This document shows positions 34,159-43,051 of a DNA stretch of 63,105 bases, piece after piece; position 1 is the first letter of the stretch; every line of letters begins with the position of its first letter. Position numbers and translations under genes: made by a program. The notes beneath the pieces are model-generated. The model was not told the origin of the DNA and did no database searches. It saw only the letters and a list, made by a program, of their open reading frames with translations. Origin of the DNA: Bacillota bacterium (lineage in GTDB: Bacteria > Bacillota > UBA4882 > UBA8346); the NCBI GenBank assembly GCA_023415835.1, contig JAEZJK010000110.1, forward strand, positions 1 through 63,105, given 5' to 3'.

Positions 34159-34749
34159 TCATTTAACCACCCGAAAACCCTCATCCACCGGAATACCGGC
34201 AATAGTTTCGGCAGCATAACGTTGAATCAAATAAGTATCGGATTCAAAGGCCATTTCCGGTAAAGCGCCGTTTATCGGAAACCACTCCAAGGCCTCCAGA
34301 TCGTCCCCGGCCCGGAGCTGCCCGCCCCGGACGGCGGCCCGTAAAACTACGACCAAAGTATGAAGGCGGTCGCTTAAAAAATTCGAACCCACATTAAGGA
34401 TTGAGTCGATGGCGATCTCCAAACCGGTTTCCTCACCGATCTCTCGATGGGCAGCTGAGATAAAGTCCTCATCGAATTCGATGAACCCTCCCGGCAAACA
34501 CCAGCTTCCCGGACGGAAGCTTGCCGGACCCCTCTTGCCAAGGAGGATTTTCTGGCCTTCCATAATCAGCACAGTCACCCCAGGCAATGGATTCCGATAT
34601 TGGATATAACCACAGGCGGGACAAGATCTCCGGGTGACAGTATTCTCGACTTTCTCCACCATCCGGCCCGCGCAATAAGGACAAAATTCGAAGTAGCCCG
34701 GTCCCACTCCAGAACTAATTTCACTCTTAAAAACCTGACGGATATTCAT
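34159..34749 (-). CDS. NUDIX hydrolase with N-terminal zinc ribbon
   Basis: A 196-residue hydrolase of nucleoside-diphosphate-linked compounds. A zinc ribbon (FCPYCAGRM and RSCPACGYIQYRNP, about residues 22-52) precedes the NUDIX fold. The NUDIX box GGFIEFDEDFISAAHREIGE plus ETG is complete. The zinc ribbon resembles that of NudC-like NADH pyrophosphatases or ADP-ribose pyrophosphatases, but the NudC SQPWPFPxS signature is not seen. It lies 8 bases downstream of dcd, so it may share in nucleotide-pool cleaning. Confidence 0.88.
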   Translation of the reverse strand: MNIRQVFKSEISSGVGPGYFEFCPYCAGRMVEKVENTVTRRSCPACGYIQYRNPLPGVTVLIMEGQKILLGKRGPASFRPGSWCLPGGFIEFDEDFISAAHREIGEETGLEIAIDSILNVGSNFLSDRLHTLVVVLRAAVRGGQLRAGDDLEALEWFPINGALPEMAFESDTYLIQRYAAETIAGIPVDEGFRVVK

Positions 34750-34756
34750 AATTTAG

Positions 34757-35287
34757 TTATTCCTTTTCCCCCTGAAACTCCCGAAACAGCAAACTGGGCT
34801 GCACCCCGGTATTGTTCTGATATTTGCCGCTTGAATATTTTTCATATTCCCCTTCAATGGTGTGATAGTAAATTTGACAGATTTCTACCCCGGGATAAAT
34901 CCGCAGCGGTTGGATGCAGAAAATCTCCAGAGTCCAATAACCGCTAAAACCTACATCCCCAAATCCGGCGGTGACATGGATGAACAACCCCAACCGGCCG
35001 ATGGAGGAACGCCCCTCCAACATTGGGACATAGCCTTCAGTCTTGGTATACTCTATCGTCCTGCCTAAGTATAACCGTCCCGGCTCCAATACCAGGCCTT
35101 CATCGGGAATAATCAGTTTTTTGGTCCGGTTCTCCAATTTCATATCCAGGACCGGTTCCTCGTAAACCAGGAGTTCATGGTGGAGCCTTAAATTATAACT
35201 ATTGGGATTGACCCGCTTTTCATCAAAAGGTTCGATTACAATACCTTGGCCGATTTGGTTCTTGATCTCCTTACCGGATAAAATCAT
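34757..35287 (-). CDS. dcd: dCTP deaminase (Dcd/DUT family)
   Basis: Deaminates dCTP to dUTP, and in the bifunctional branch also hydrolyses it to dUMP, for thymidylate synthesis. About 176 residues. Signatures: VNPNSYNLRLH, LEGRSSIGRLGLFIH (phosphate and active-site segment) and VTAGFGDVGFSGYWTLE. The start is placed at the second ATG (35287), six bases after GGGGGG; an ATG at 35293 abuts that site. Members close to the archaeal/Gram-positive DCD-DUT type are often bifunctional; not decided here. Confidence 0.9.
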   Translation of the reverse strand: MILSGKEIKNQIGQGIVIEPFDEKRVNPNSYNLRLHHELLVYEEPVLDMKLENRTKKLIIPDEGLVLEPGRLYLGRTIEYTKTEGYVPMLEGRSSIGRLGLFIHVTAGFGDVGFSGYWTLEIFCIQPLRIYPGVEICQIYYHTIEGEYEKYSSGKYQNNTGVQPSLLFREFQGEKE

Positions 35288-35334
35288 TAACATCCCCCCT
35301 TCTGCGGAAAACCTTTAAAAACGCCCTATCTACC

Positions 35335-35847
35335 TTAAAAACTAAATCCTATTAGTTTCTCTTTAGCGGATTGAACCGATTCCTCGATTGATTGGCCGGA
35401 ACAATCAAGCACCAGGTCCGACTGGCGTTCGTATTTCGGGACCCGTTCCCGATATAGGTCGAACAACGACTGTCCCTGGCCAATTACAATCCCGCGGCTG
35501 GCCATATTGTTAATCCTCTGTTCAATCGCTTCATAAGTAAGTTTTAGATAGACGACGACCCCGTTTTCTTTGAGGTGCGCAATTGCTTTATCGCTATAGA
35601 TGGCGCTGCCGCCAGTGGCAATTATTGTGTTATCGGCTTCCAGCCCCAAAATCACTCCCGCTTCAATCTCTAAAAAACGGTTGATTCCTTGTTCATTGAT
35701 TATCTCCTGTAACAACCGCCCTTCCTTGGCTTGGATCAAAAGGTCGGTATCGACAAACGCTTTTCCCAATGCCTTGGCCAGTAAAACTCCAATGGTGCTT
35801 TTGCCGGCGCCGGGCATACCGATTAGAATGATATTCTTTGGTTGCAT
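35335..35847 (-). CDS. Shikimate-kinase-like P-loop kinase
   Basis: A 170-residue P-loop kinase resembling AroK. Walker A is GMPGAGKST and the Mg/shikimate Asp is in FVDTDLLI. The lid and C-terminal parts include RERVPKYERQSDLVLD. The usual FR(x)xE motif reads RFLEIE here, so the arginine that normally holds shikimate is displaced, and GGG reads GGS. It may be a true but divergent shikimate kinase or a related small-molecule kinase. The ATG at 35847 follows AAGGG; a GTG three codons upstream is also open. No aromatic-pathway gene is beside it. Confidence 0.75.
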   Translation of the reverse strand: MQPKNIILIGMPGAGKSTIGVLLAKALGKAFVDTDLLIQAKEGRLLQEIINEQGINRFLEIEAGVILGLEADNTIIATGGSAIYSDKAIAHLKENGVVVYLKLTYEAIEQRINNMASRGIVIGQGQSLFDLYRERVPKYERQSDLVLDCSGQSIEESVQSAKEKLIGFSF

Positions 35848-36071
35848 CCTTTTCACCCTTATTTGACAGATATAAAAATTCTTTAGTTAACATCAAATAT
35901 ACGTACTAGTTTGATTTAAATTAGCTCAAATATAACAGAATTACTATATTTACGCAATATTTAAACAAGAAAGGATAAAAAAACCACAGCTAATTAAACG
36001 CGGTCGAATAAGAATTTAAGGTTACCATGTCTTCTCATAGTTAATGTTTTTTGTATCGGAGCTTTGGGTTA

Positions 36072-36110
36072 CAAAAAAACCAGACTGCCAAATAAAGACA
36101 GCCCGGTTTA
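36072..36110 (-). terminator. Rho-independent terminator after the M48 protease gene
   Basis: On the minus strand AACCGGGCTGTC pairs with GGCAGTCTGGTT (twelve positions with some G-U), followed by seven T. Confidence 0.82.
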
Positions 36111-36142
36111 ATAATTGTTTAAAAACCTGCAAACCTAAGGTT

Positions 36143-36910
36143 TTAACTAGTCACACTTTGAGACATTTCGGCTTGATAGTTATTATTCATAAGAAATGAC
36201 CTTACCGCATTTACCCGCTTCGGCAGATTAGGGTGGGTCCCTAAAATTTCGGTGAATGAAACCCAAAAACCATTTTCTTCTAAGGCTTGGCGGCCAAACC
36301 TATCTATGTTCATCCTTTGATACAGTTTTTTCCCGGCTGATAAGATTAACAAACCTTTAGCGCTTCCCTTAGGTTGATAGTAGGCGCCAAAGCGGTCGCA
36401 TGTATACTCACAAGCCCGGGAATAAGCTGGGGCCAAAAACGGGATTATCATGGAAGGATAAAGCAACATTCGGTATGTTAAATGTTTTCGTTTGAGATGG
36501 GCCAACTCATGGGCTAGGATAAAAGCCAACTCCTGTTCGCCCTCTTCGTAAGCTAATTCTATAATATCGGAATAAATTACTACAAAGCTCCGTCCCAAAA
36601 ATTTAGTAGCAAAAGCGTTTAACATGCCACCGGCTTGAATTATGTATATCGCCGGCAGATCCATCTGCATCTTTTGGGCTAAATCGCTGGCAATCCGGTA
36701 GACTTCGGGAAACTGGTCCTCAGAAACCCTTACTCCATTGCCTCTTAAATTTCCAATTAACAACCCCTGCAAAATCAGGCCTATCAGAGCGCCAATCAAG
36801 ATGTAGAATAAACCGATAATCGAGATCAATAAAAGTAAATACAAGATAATACTAAAAACTAGTGAGATCACAAAATATACTTTCTCCTTCGGATATACCA
36901 AAAAATCCAT
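36143..36910 (-). CDS. M48-family membrane zinc metalloprotease
   Basis: A 255-residue protein with two N-terminal hydrophobic segments (about 10-65) and the zinc motif LAHELAHLKRKH (about residues 128-139), the HExxH of M48/HtpX peptidases. The third ligand region is ACEYTCDRFG. HtpX-like proteins remove damaged membrane proteins; the shorter C-terminus and DRFG motif are also typical of M48 members of unknown role. The ATG has AGGGGGAG upstream. Monocistronic, with its own terminator. Confidence 0.88.
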   Translation of the reverse strand: MDFLVYPKEKVYFVISLVFSIILYLLLLISIIGLFYILIGALIGLILQGLLIGNLRGNGVRVSEDQFPEVYRIASDLAQKMQMDLPAIYIIQAGGMLNAFATKFLGRSFVVIYSDIIELAYEEGEQELAFILAHELAHLKRKHLTYRMLLYPSMIIPFLAPAYSRACEYTCDRFGAYYQPKGSAKGLLILSAGKKLYQRMNIDRFGRQALEENGFWVSFTEILGTHPNLPKRVNAVRSFLMNNNYQAEMSQSVTS

Positions 36911-37419
36911 CTAATCTCCCCCTAACTCAATTAATTCACGTAGTAAATCAGTCTGTTGAACATTTCCTACTTAGTTTCAGCTGAACTCTTAGGCGAAAAT
37001 ACTCCAGTATACCTATTTCCAATTGGTATAGACAAACAAGTATTACTTTGTTTCTACCAAAACCTAATTTTTCCTTCTAAAAAGTCTTATTCTGGAACTA
37101 AAACTGAAAAATTCTTATTTTTTCAAATTAACTTGCAGGAAAGATATTCCTAATTCACGAATTTGGTAACAATTCAGGTTACTAAGGCTTTATGCCTCCG
37201 CTTGTATCTCCCTAACAGTAACCACGGCCAAATATGCTTTGAGCAACTTAGCTGTTAATTAGGAAAAACAATTAATCTCCCGAAGACATTGAGTTTAACT
37301 GGTTTATTTCAGTTGATCTAATGAAAAAGGTGTTCTATCTCAATACCCCGGTAATTATTTTCTGCGTCTTGGGTTTCTGCTGAAGATAAAAGGTTTTTAA
37401 AGCTAAACTGTTTATAACT
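36911..37419. other. Gene-free AT-rich stretch
   Basis: About 500 bases between the M48 gene and the mobile repeat. I see no frame with a ribosome binding site and no strong hairpin. It presumably holds the promoter of the M48 gene near its right side. Confidence 0.5.
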
Positions 37420-37536
37420 GAGCGAGTTTCATAATTACAAAAATTTATCTTCGCATGCAATATATAGTGTAGGTTTTATTTTAGTCTATCAATATATTGT
37501 ATGCGAAGCCGGAAAAAGGAATTATGAAACCGCCTT
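37420..37536 (+). repeat. 118-bp palindromic element, copy 3
   Basis: Same orientation as copies 1 and 2, with one A fewer in the GGAAAAAGG run. TAACT flanks both sides, a clean 5-bp duplication. It lies 65 bases ahead of the alpha-2-macroglobulin gene, so it could influence that promoter. Confidence 0.85.
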
Positions 37537-37600
37537 AACTAGATATTCTTAGCTATCTGGATATCTTTAATTTTAGATACTATTTTATCAGGGGGATGAG

Positions 37601-40600
37601 ATGGTGGATACCTTAAACCGATCCAAACTGGCTAATTCGCATTTTTACCGTATTGCTTTGATCGTCATTCTATTGATAACCGCAGCTTTAATTTTAAACA
37701 TCAACATTTCGGCGGACAACTCGGTTCGGATCACTAAAATGGAGCCCAGCGGCGAAGTGGAACCGAAGTCCAACTTTACCTTCACTTTTTCTTCGGATGT
37801 CGCCCCTAAAAGCCGGATCGGCAAATTAATGGTCACCGACAAAATAAGGTTCCGCCCGGCGGTCCCAGGCAAATACCGTTGGGAAACACCGCGGCGTTTG
37901 AAATATCTACCCGAAGTCAGCCTCCAGCCTTCAACCGCTTATACGGTCCAATTCAGTTCGGACTTTCTGAACGACCAGAAAAAGAAACTTACCGGAAACC
38001 TCAAGTTCAAATTCAATACCGAGCGTTTCCGGGTGCTTGATTCTCACTTGACCTTTGGCTACAATCCCGAACGTAAACGGGGGATGATCTTTCAAGGAAG
38101 GTTAAAGTTTAACTATCCGGTAGCCTTGGAGACATTACAACGTAGTTTAATATTAATTATGCAGGACAAACGCCAAGCGGTCAAATTCCATATTAATATG
38201 GCCAATGGCGGCCGGGAAGCTCTCATAACCAGCGAGCCCATTCAAAAAGGACCGGCCTCGCGCAGGCTGGAACTGACCGTACCGGAAGGTTTATTATGCA
38301 TTGGCGCCAGCATCGGATTGAAGGAGCGTTATGTAAAAACCGCCGACCTGCAGGAACGCCGCACCCTCTCCATTAGCGAAACCAATGCTTTATCCGAGGA
38401 TGATCGGAATGTCATCAATATCCGTTGTTCCGAACCGGTGGATCCCGACGCGGTGGAAAATTTCATCACCATTAAACCGACTGTCAAACAACTACGGATC
38501 GAAACCAACGGCGATACGATCATCCTTTCCAGCGACGGACTAAAGTCAGGCCACTCATATACGGTAAAGGTCCTCAAAGGGCTTCCCGCTTTGAACGGTA
38601 ATCCTTTGGATCGGGACTTTACCGATGATTGCGTTTTCCCCGATCTGGAGCCGGCTGTTAATTTTAACTCTCCCGGCCGTTACCTTTCGAATAAAGGCAA
38701 CTTGAACCTGGGATTGGAAACGGTAAACATCTCCAAAGTGGAAATCGAAATCGCTAAGATTTACGCCAATAATATCGCCCCCTTTATGGACTCGGTTAAT
38801 GAAGATGGCTATTGTTACTCATGGAACTTGGAACGTTACGGCCGAGTGGTTAATCGCCAGACAATCAACGTCGCCAATGAAGAAAATGAAGTGGTCACCA
38901 CTGCGATTAATGTCAAGGAATTCCTTTCCGAACAACGGCGCGGGATCTTCCAGATCACGGCTTGCGATCCGGAGAACCGGTGGCGGCGGGCGGCCAAAAT
39001 CGCCATCATTACCGACTTGGGAATCTTGGCTAAAATGGGCGAAGACGACCTGGTAGTTTGGGTTAACTCCCTCGACGATCTCTCTCCCAAATCCGGAGTA
39101 AAGGTCAGTTTAATCAGTTACAACAATCAGGATCTGGTTTCCGGAACGACCGACTCCCGGGGGATGGTTGTGTTCACCGGATTAAAACGCCAGGTTTCCG
39201 ATTTCCGTTCTTATATGATCCAGGCGGAAATAGCCGACGACTTTTCCTTTATCTGCCTAAAAGACGGCCTTATTGACAAAACCGACTTTCCCGTGGACGG
39301 ACGGCCGCATTTGACCGAAGGTTATGAAGCGTTTCTCTACACCGACCGCGGCGTTTTCCGGCCTGGGGAAGAGGCGAACCTAGTCGCCATCGTCCGCGGG
39401 CCCAACAACTCTACCCCTGCCGATTTTCCGGTCCGAATGGAGATCAATGGCCCCGACGGCATGGTCTTTAGGGAATTCAGCGGCAGTACTAAAAACGCCG
39501 GTATCTCCGAATTTAAATTAAGTATTCCCGATTATACCAAAACCGGGAAATATAACGCTTTTCTTAAAATCGCCAACCAGCCGGTGGGGAGCGTCGGGTT
39601 CAATGTTGAAGATTTCATTCCCGACAAGATTAAAGTGGAACTAACTACCGATAAAACCGATTATCAGAGCGGACAAACCGCCAAAGTAAAAGTTAGGGGA
39701 ATCAATCTTTATGGTCCGCCGGCCGCCGGGCGTCGCGTAGACCTCGACATTCGGATGGAATCAGTCCCCTTTAAACCTTCCGCCTATAGTTCATATTCAT
39801 TTGGCGATCCCAAACGGGAATTTAAAGTCGTTGATGAACCGGTGGGACAAGGCACCTTAAACGCAAGCGGCGAAGCCGATTTCAGCTTCGACTTTCCGGG
39901 AAATATTTACCCGCCCGGTTATATCCGGACCATCTTACAAGCGACCGTTACCGAAGACGGCGGCCGGTCGGTCAGCACCTACAAAGCGGTTGACCTTTAT
40001 CCTTACCAATCCTACATCGGTTTAAAAGTTGACGGCGACTATTACGCCAAAGTCGGTGAGAATTATACCATTAAGCTTGTCTGTGTGGATCAGGCCGGAA
40101 AACTAATCCCCAACAGTTCCCTGGCGGTGGATCTTTATTCAGTTACTTGGAATTCAATCTATCGCCGGAATAAACGGGGCGAATACACTTACCATAGCGA
40201 GCGTCAGGAAAAGAAACTGGCCACCGATACGGTAAAGTTGGCAAACGGCGAGGGGACCTATTCTTACCGCCCTTCCGATTATGGCTGTTTTAAACTGGTC
40301 TTCTCCGATCAAGTCAGCGGCGCCCGAAGCGCTTATGAATTTTATGCCACCGGATGGGGATACGCCCCCTGGGCCATGGATCATCCCGACCGAATCGAGC
40401 TTGATTTGGATAAACCGGTATATAAAACCGGCGAGACCGCTAAAGTGCAAATTAAGGCCCCCTTCCCCGGCAAGGCTTTGGTAACAATCGAACGGGAAAA
40501 GGTCTATGATGTGAAAGTAATCGACTTGAAAGAAAACACCGGTATCGTTACCATTCCGGTTACCGATTCATACAAACCCAACGTCTATGTCTCGGTGGAA

Positions 40601-43012
40601 GTGATCCGCGCCGTCAAAAAGCTGGACAAACGCGCTCCAACCAGAGCATTCGGGACTGTCCCGCTGACGGTTGACAATCAGGATAACCGGATTCAAGTAA
40701 CAATTAATTCCCCGGAAGAAATTCGTCCCAACCGTGACTTGGAAGTGGAAGTATCAGCTCCCGGAAGAAGCGGTCCGACCTATTTGACCTTGGCAGCCGT
40801 AGACGAAGGCATTTGCCAACTGACCGAATTTACCACCCCGGACCCGCTCGCTTTCTTTTACGGGAAACGCGCTTTAACCTTGAATACTTATGATTTATAC
40901 GGAATGCTCCTCCCGGAGGTGGAGTCGGTTACCGCTCCGACCAGTCCCGCCGGAGACGAAGATCTGGAGGGCGTTCGCCGCCGTAATCTCAATCCGGTTT
41001 CCGCCAAAAGAGTGAAACCGGTCTCCCTCTGGTCAGGATTGATTAATCTCAATGCGGAAGGGAAAGCCGCCGTCAAGCTGTCTATCCCCCAATTTAACGG
41101 AACCCTTCGCTTAATGGCGGTAACCGCTTCCGGCCCTAATTACGGATCGGCCACCAAAAAAATCCTGGTCCGGGACCCGATCGTGATAAATTCCAGCTAT
41201 CCACGGTTTATGGCTCCCGGAGATCGGGCGGTCATCCCGGTGACTATCTTTAACGGCACCGGTAAGGAAGGAACCTTTGAGGTTAAACTGTTAGCCTCAG
41301 GCCCGGTCAGCATCGACGGTTATGATTATAAAACCATTGCCGTCCCTAACCAACAGGAACGGACGGTCAATTATGCGGTCATCGCTAAAAATGCAGTTGG
41401 GAAATGCCAGTTCACCTTAGACGCTAAAGGAAATAACCAACAGGCCAGGGAAAGCACGGAATTAGCCGTCCGTCCCCCTAACCAGGTGACCGTCAAAAAT
41501 TATTCAGGAATGGTCAATTCCAATACTCCGGTGACCTTGGATCTCCAGACAGCTTGGCTATCCGGGACCGGTGAAACATCGTTATGTTTAGCGCCGCTGC
41601 CAACCGTCAAACTGAGCGGCAGTTTAAAATATTTGCTAACTTATCCCCATGGTTGTATTGAACAGACCACTTCTAAGCTGTTTCCCTTGTTATACTTCGA
41701 CGATCTGGCCCGGGTCGCCGCGCCGGAATTGTTATCCGGCAATAAAGCCAAGCAATACTTGAGTGAGGGAATTCAAAAAATTGAATCAATGCAGTTACGC
41801 GAGGGTGACTTTAGTTTCTGGCCGGGCGGCGATCAGGGTTATGACTGGGGCAGTGTTTATGCTGCCAACTTCCTGGTTGAGGCCAGAAAATCAGGGCATC
41901 TGGTTTCGGACCGGGTCTACAACCGGATGCTGGGTTATCTAAACCAAATCGGCAAACGCCGTTCCGATAACCGCTCGGCCTTACAACTCCGGGTCTATGC
42001 TTTATATGTTTTAAGCCTTGCCGGTAAACCCCAGTTGAGCAGTATGGCGTATCTTAAGAGCCAACGTTTAGATTCCCTTTTCTCGGATTCCCGGACCATG
42101 TTAGCCGCGGCTTATTACTATGCCGGCGACAAAAAAACCGCCCGGAGCCTGATTCCGGCAACCCTCTCTTTCTTTGACTCCAAACGCGAAAAAGGCGGCA
42201 ACTTTAACTCAGGCGTCAGAAACGACGCGATTGTGTTAGGGTTACTGGCGGACATGGATCCGTTTCATCCGGCTATCCCGAAATTGATTGATTCCCTTTC
42301 TAAAAGCGCTACCGCTGAACAATGGGGGACTACCCAAGAAAACTCCTTTGCCTTTATGGCGCTGGGGAAGATTATGCAGCAAAAAGAAAACCCATCCTAT
42401 AATGGAGAAGTACAGGTAAATGGCGAACGGATCGCGACCTTTGACAGTTCCGGCATTAAACTAGTCAACGATCAACGGTTAGCTAAAGGCAAGATCACGG
42501 TCAAATTGAGTGGCAAGGGAGACTGTTATTATTACGCGGCAACCAGCGGAATCCCAACCGGCACAGTAGATAAACCGGCGACCAACGGAATCGAGGTTAA
42601 ACGGGATATCTTTACCCGCTCCGGGCAACCGGTCAATTTGGACCAAATAAAACAGGGCGATCTGTTGGTCGCTAAAATCACGGTTAAAACCTTTGAAGAG
42701 AATACCGCTAATGTAGCCATAGTCGATCTGTTACCCGCCGGTTTGGAGATTGAAAACCCGCGTCTCTCCTCCTCCGCCAAGATCAATTGGCTAAGTGATG
42801 ACTTATTTACTCCAAGCTATATGGATATTCGCGACGACCGGCTTATTCTCTTTGCCGATTTCGAAGAGACCGGGACTTATACATTTTATTACGCCATCCG
42901 GGCCGTTTCCTGCGGCACTTTCTACCTGCCGCAAATTAAAGCGGAATGCATGTATGCTCCGGAAGTGTCCAGCCTCAATTCCGGCGGCGCGAAGATTACG
43001 ATAATTAGATAG
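37601..43012 (+). CDS. Bacterial alpha-2-macroglobulin with thioester
   Basis: Giant extracytoplasmic protease trap of 1803 residues. A signal-anchor helix (about 15-36, no lipobox) is followed by repeated macroglobulin (MG) beta-sandwich domains, the MG7/alpha-2-macroglobulin domain (IVINSSYPRFMAPGD, about 1205-1220) and an alpha/alpha-toroid thioester domain. The thioester motif GCIEQ is intact, with Cys about residue 1352 in YPHGCIEQTTS. In known bacterial proteins a protease cutting the bait region is covalently caught through this bond. The next gene, 39 bases away, is pbpC, the same pairing as yfhM-pbpC in E. coli, where it is thought to guard the envelope and repair peptidoglycan. ATG follows AGGGGGATGAG. 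Confidence 0.95.
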   Translation: MVDTLNRSKLANSHFYRIALIVILLITAALILNINISADNSVRITKMEPSGEVEPKSNFTFTFSSDVAPKSRIGKLMVTDKIRFRPAVPGKYRWETPRRLKYLPEVSLQPSTAYTVQFSSDFLNDQKKKLTGNLKFKFNTERFRVLDSHLTFGYNPERKRGMIFQGRLKFNYPVALETLQRSLILIMQDKRQAVKFHINMANGGREALITSEPIQKGPASRRLELTVPEGLLCIGASIGLKERYVKTADLQERRTLSISETNALSEDDRNVINIRCSEPVDPDAVENFITIKPTVKQLRIETNGDTIILSSDGLKSGHSYTVKVLKGLPALNGNPLDRDFTDDCVFPDLEPAVNFNSPGRYLSNKGNLNLGLETVNISKVEIEIAKIYANNIAPFMDSVNEDGYCYSWNLERYGRVVNRQTINVANEENEVVTTAINVKEFLSEQRRGIFQITACDPENRWRRAAKIAIITDLGILAKMGEDDLVVWVNSLDDLSPKSGVKVSLISYNNQDLVSGTTDSRGMVVFTGLKRQVSDFRSYMIQAEIADDFSFICLKDGLIDKTDFPVDGRPHLTEGYEAFLYTDRGVFRPGEEANLVAIVRGPNNSTPADFPVRMEINGPDGMVFREFSGSTKNAGISEFKLSIPDYTKTGKYNAFLKIANQPVGSVGFNVEDFIPDKIKVELTTDKTDYQSGQTAKVKVRGINLYGPPAAGRRVDLDIRMESVPFKPSAYSSYSFGDPKREFKVVDEPVGQGTLNASGEADFSFDFPGNIYPPGYIRTILQATVTEDGGRSVSTYKAVDLYPYQSYIGLKVDGDYYAKVGENYTIKLVCVDQAGKLIPNSSLAVDLYSVTWNSIYRRNKRGEYTYHSERQEKKLATDTVKLANGEGTYSYRPSDYGCFKLVFSDQVSGARSAYEFYATGWGYAPWAMDHPDRIELDLDKPVYKTGETAKVQIKAPFPGKALVTIEREKVYDVKVIDLKENTGIVTIPVTDSYKPNVYVSVEVIRAVKKLDKRAPTRAFGTVPLTVDNQDNRIQVTINSPEEIRPNRDLEVEVSAPGRSGPTYLTLAAVDEGICQLTEFTTPDPLAFFYGKRALTLNTYDLYGMLLPEVESVTAPTSPAGDEDLEGVRRRNLNPVSAKRVKPVSLWSGLINLNAEGKAAVKLSIPQFNGTLRLMAVTASGPNYGSATKKILVRDPIVINSSYPRFMAPGDRAVIPVTIFNGTGKEGTFEVKLLASGPVSIDGYDYKTIAVPNQQERTVNYAVIAKNAVGKCQFTLDAKGNNQQARESTELAVRPPNQVTVKNYSGMVNSNTPVTLDLQTAWLSGTGETSLCLAPLPTVKLSGSLKYLLTYPHGCIEQTTSKLFPLLYFDDLARVAAPELLSGNKAKQYLSEGIQKIESMQLREGDFSFWPGGDQGYDWGSVYAANFLVEARKSGHLVSDRVYNRMLGYLNQIGKRRSDNRSALQLRVYALYVLSLAGKPQLSSMAYLKSQRLDSLFSDSRTMLAAAYYYAGDKKTARSLIPATLSFFDSKREKGGNFNSGVRNDAIVLGLLADMDPFHPAIPKLIDSLSKSATAEQWGTTQENSFAFMALGKIMQQKENPSYNGEVQVNGERIATFDSSGIKLVNDQRLAKGKITVKLSGKGDCYYYAATSGIPTGTVDKPATNGIEVKRDIFTRSGQPVNLDQIKQGDLLVAKITVKTFEENTANVAIVDLLPAGLEIENPRLSSSAKINWLSDDLFTPSYMDIRDDRLILFADFEETGTYTFYYAIRAVSCGTFYLPQIKAECMYAPEVSSLNSGGAKITIIR

Positions 43013-43051
43013 TTGCCATTTGCAATTGTTTACTAATTTTAGGTAGGCAAA

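Noticed and set aside
36956..37153. 65-codon plus-strand frame before the alpha-2-macroglobulin gene
   Set aside because: No ribosome site and composition typical of AT-rich non-coding sequence.
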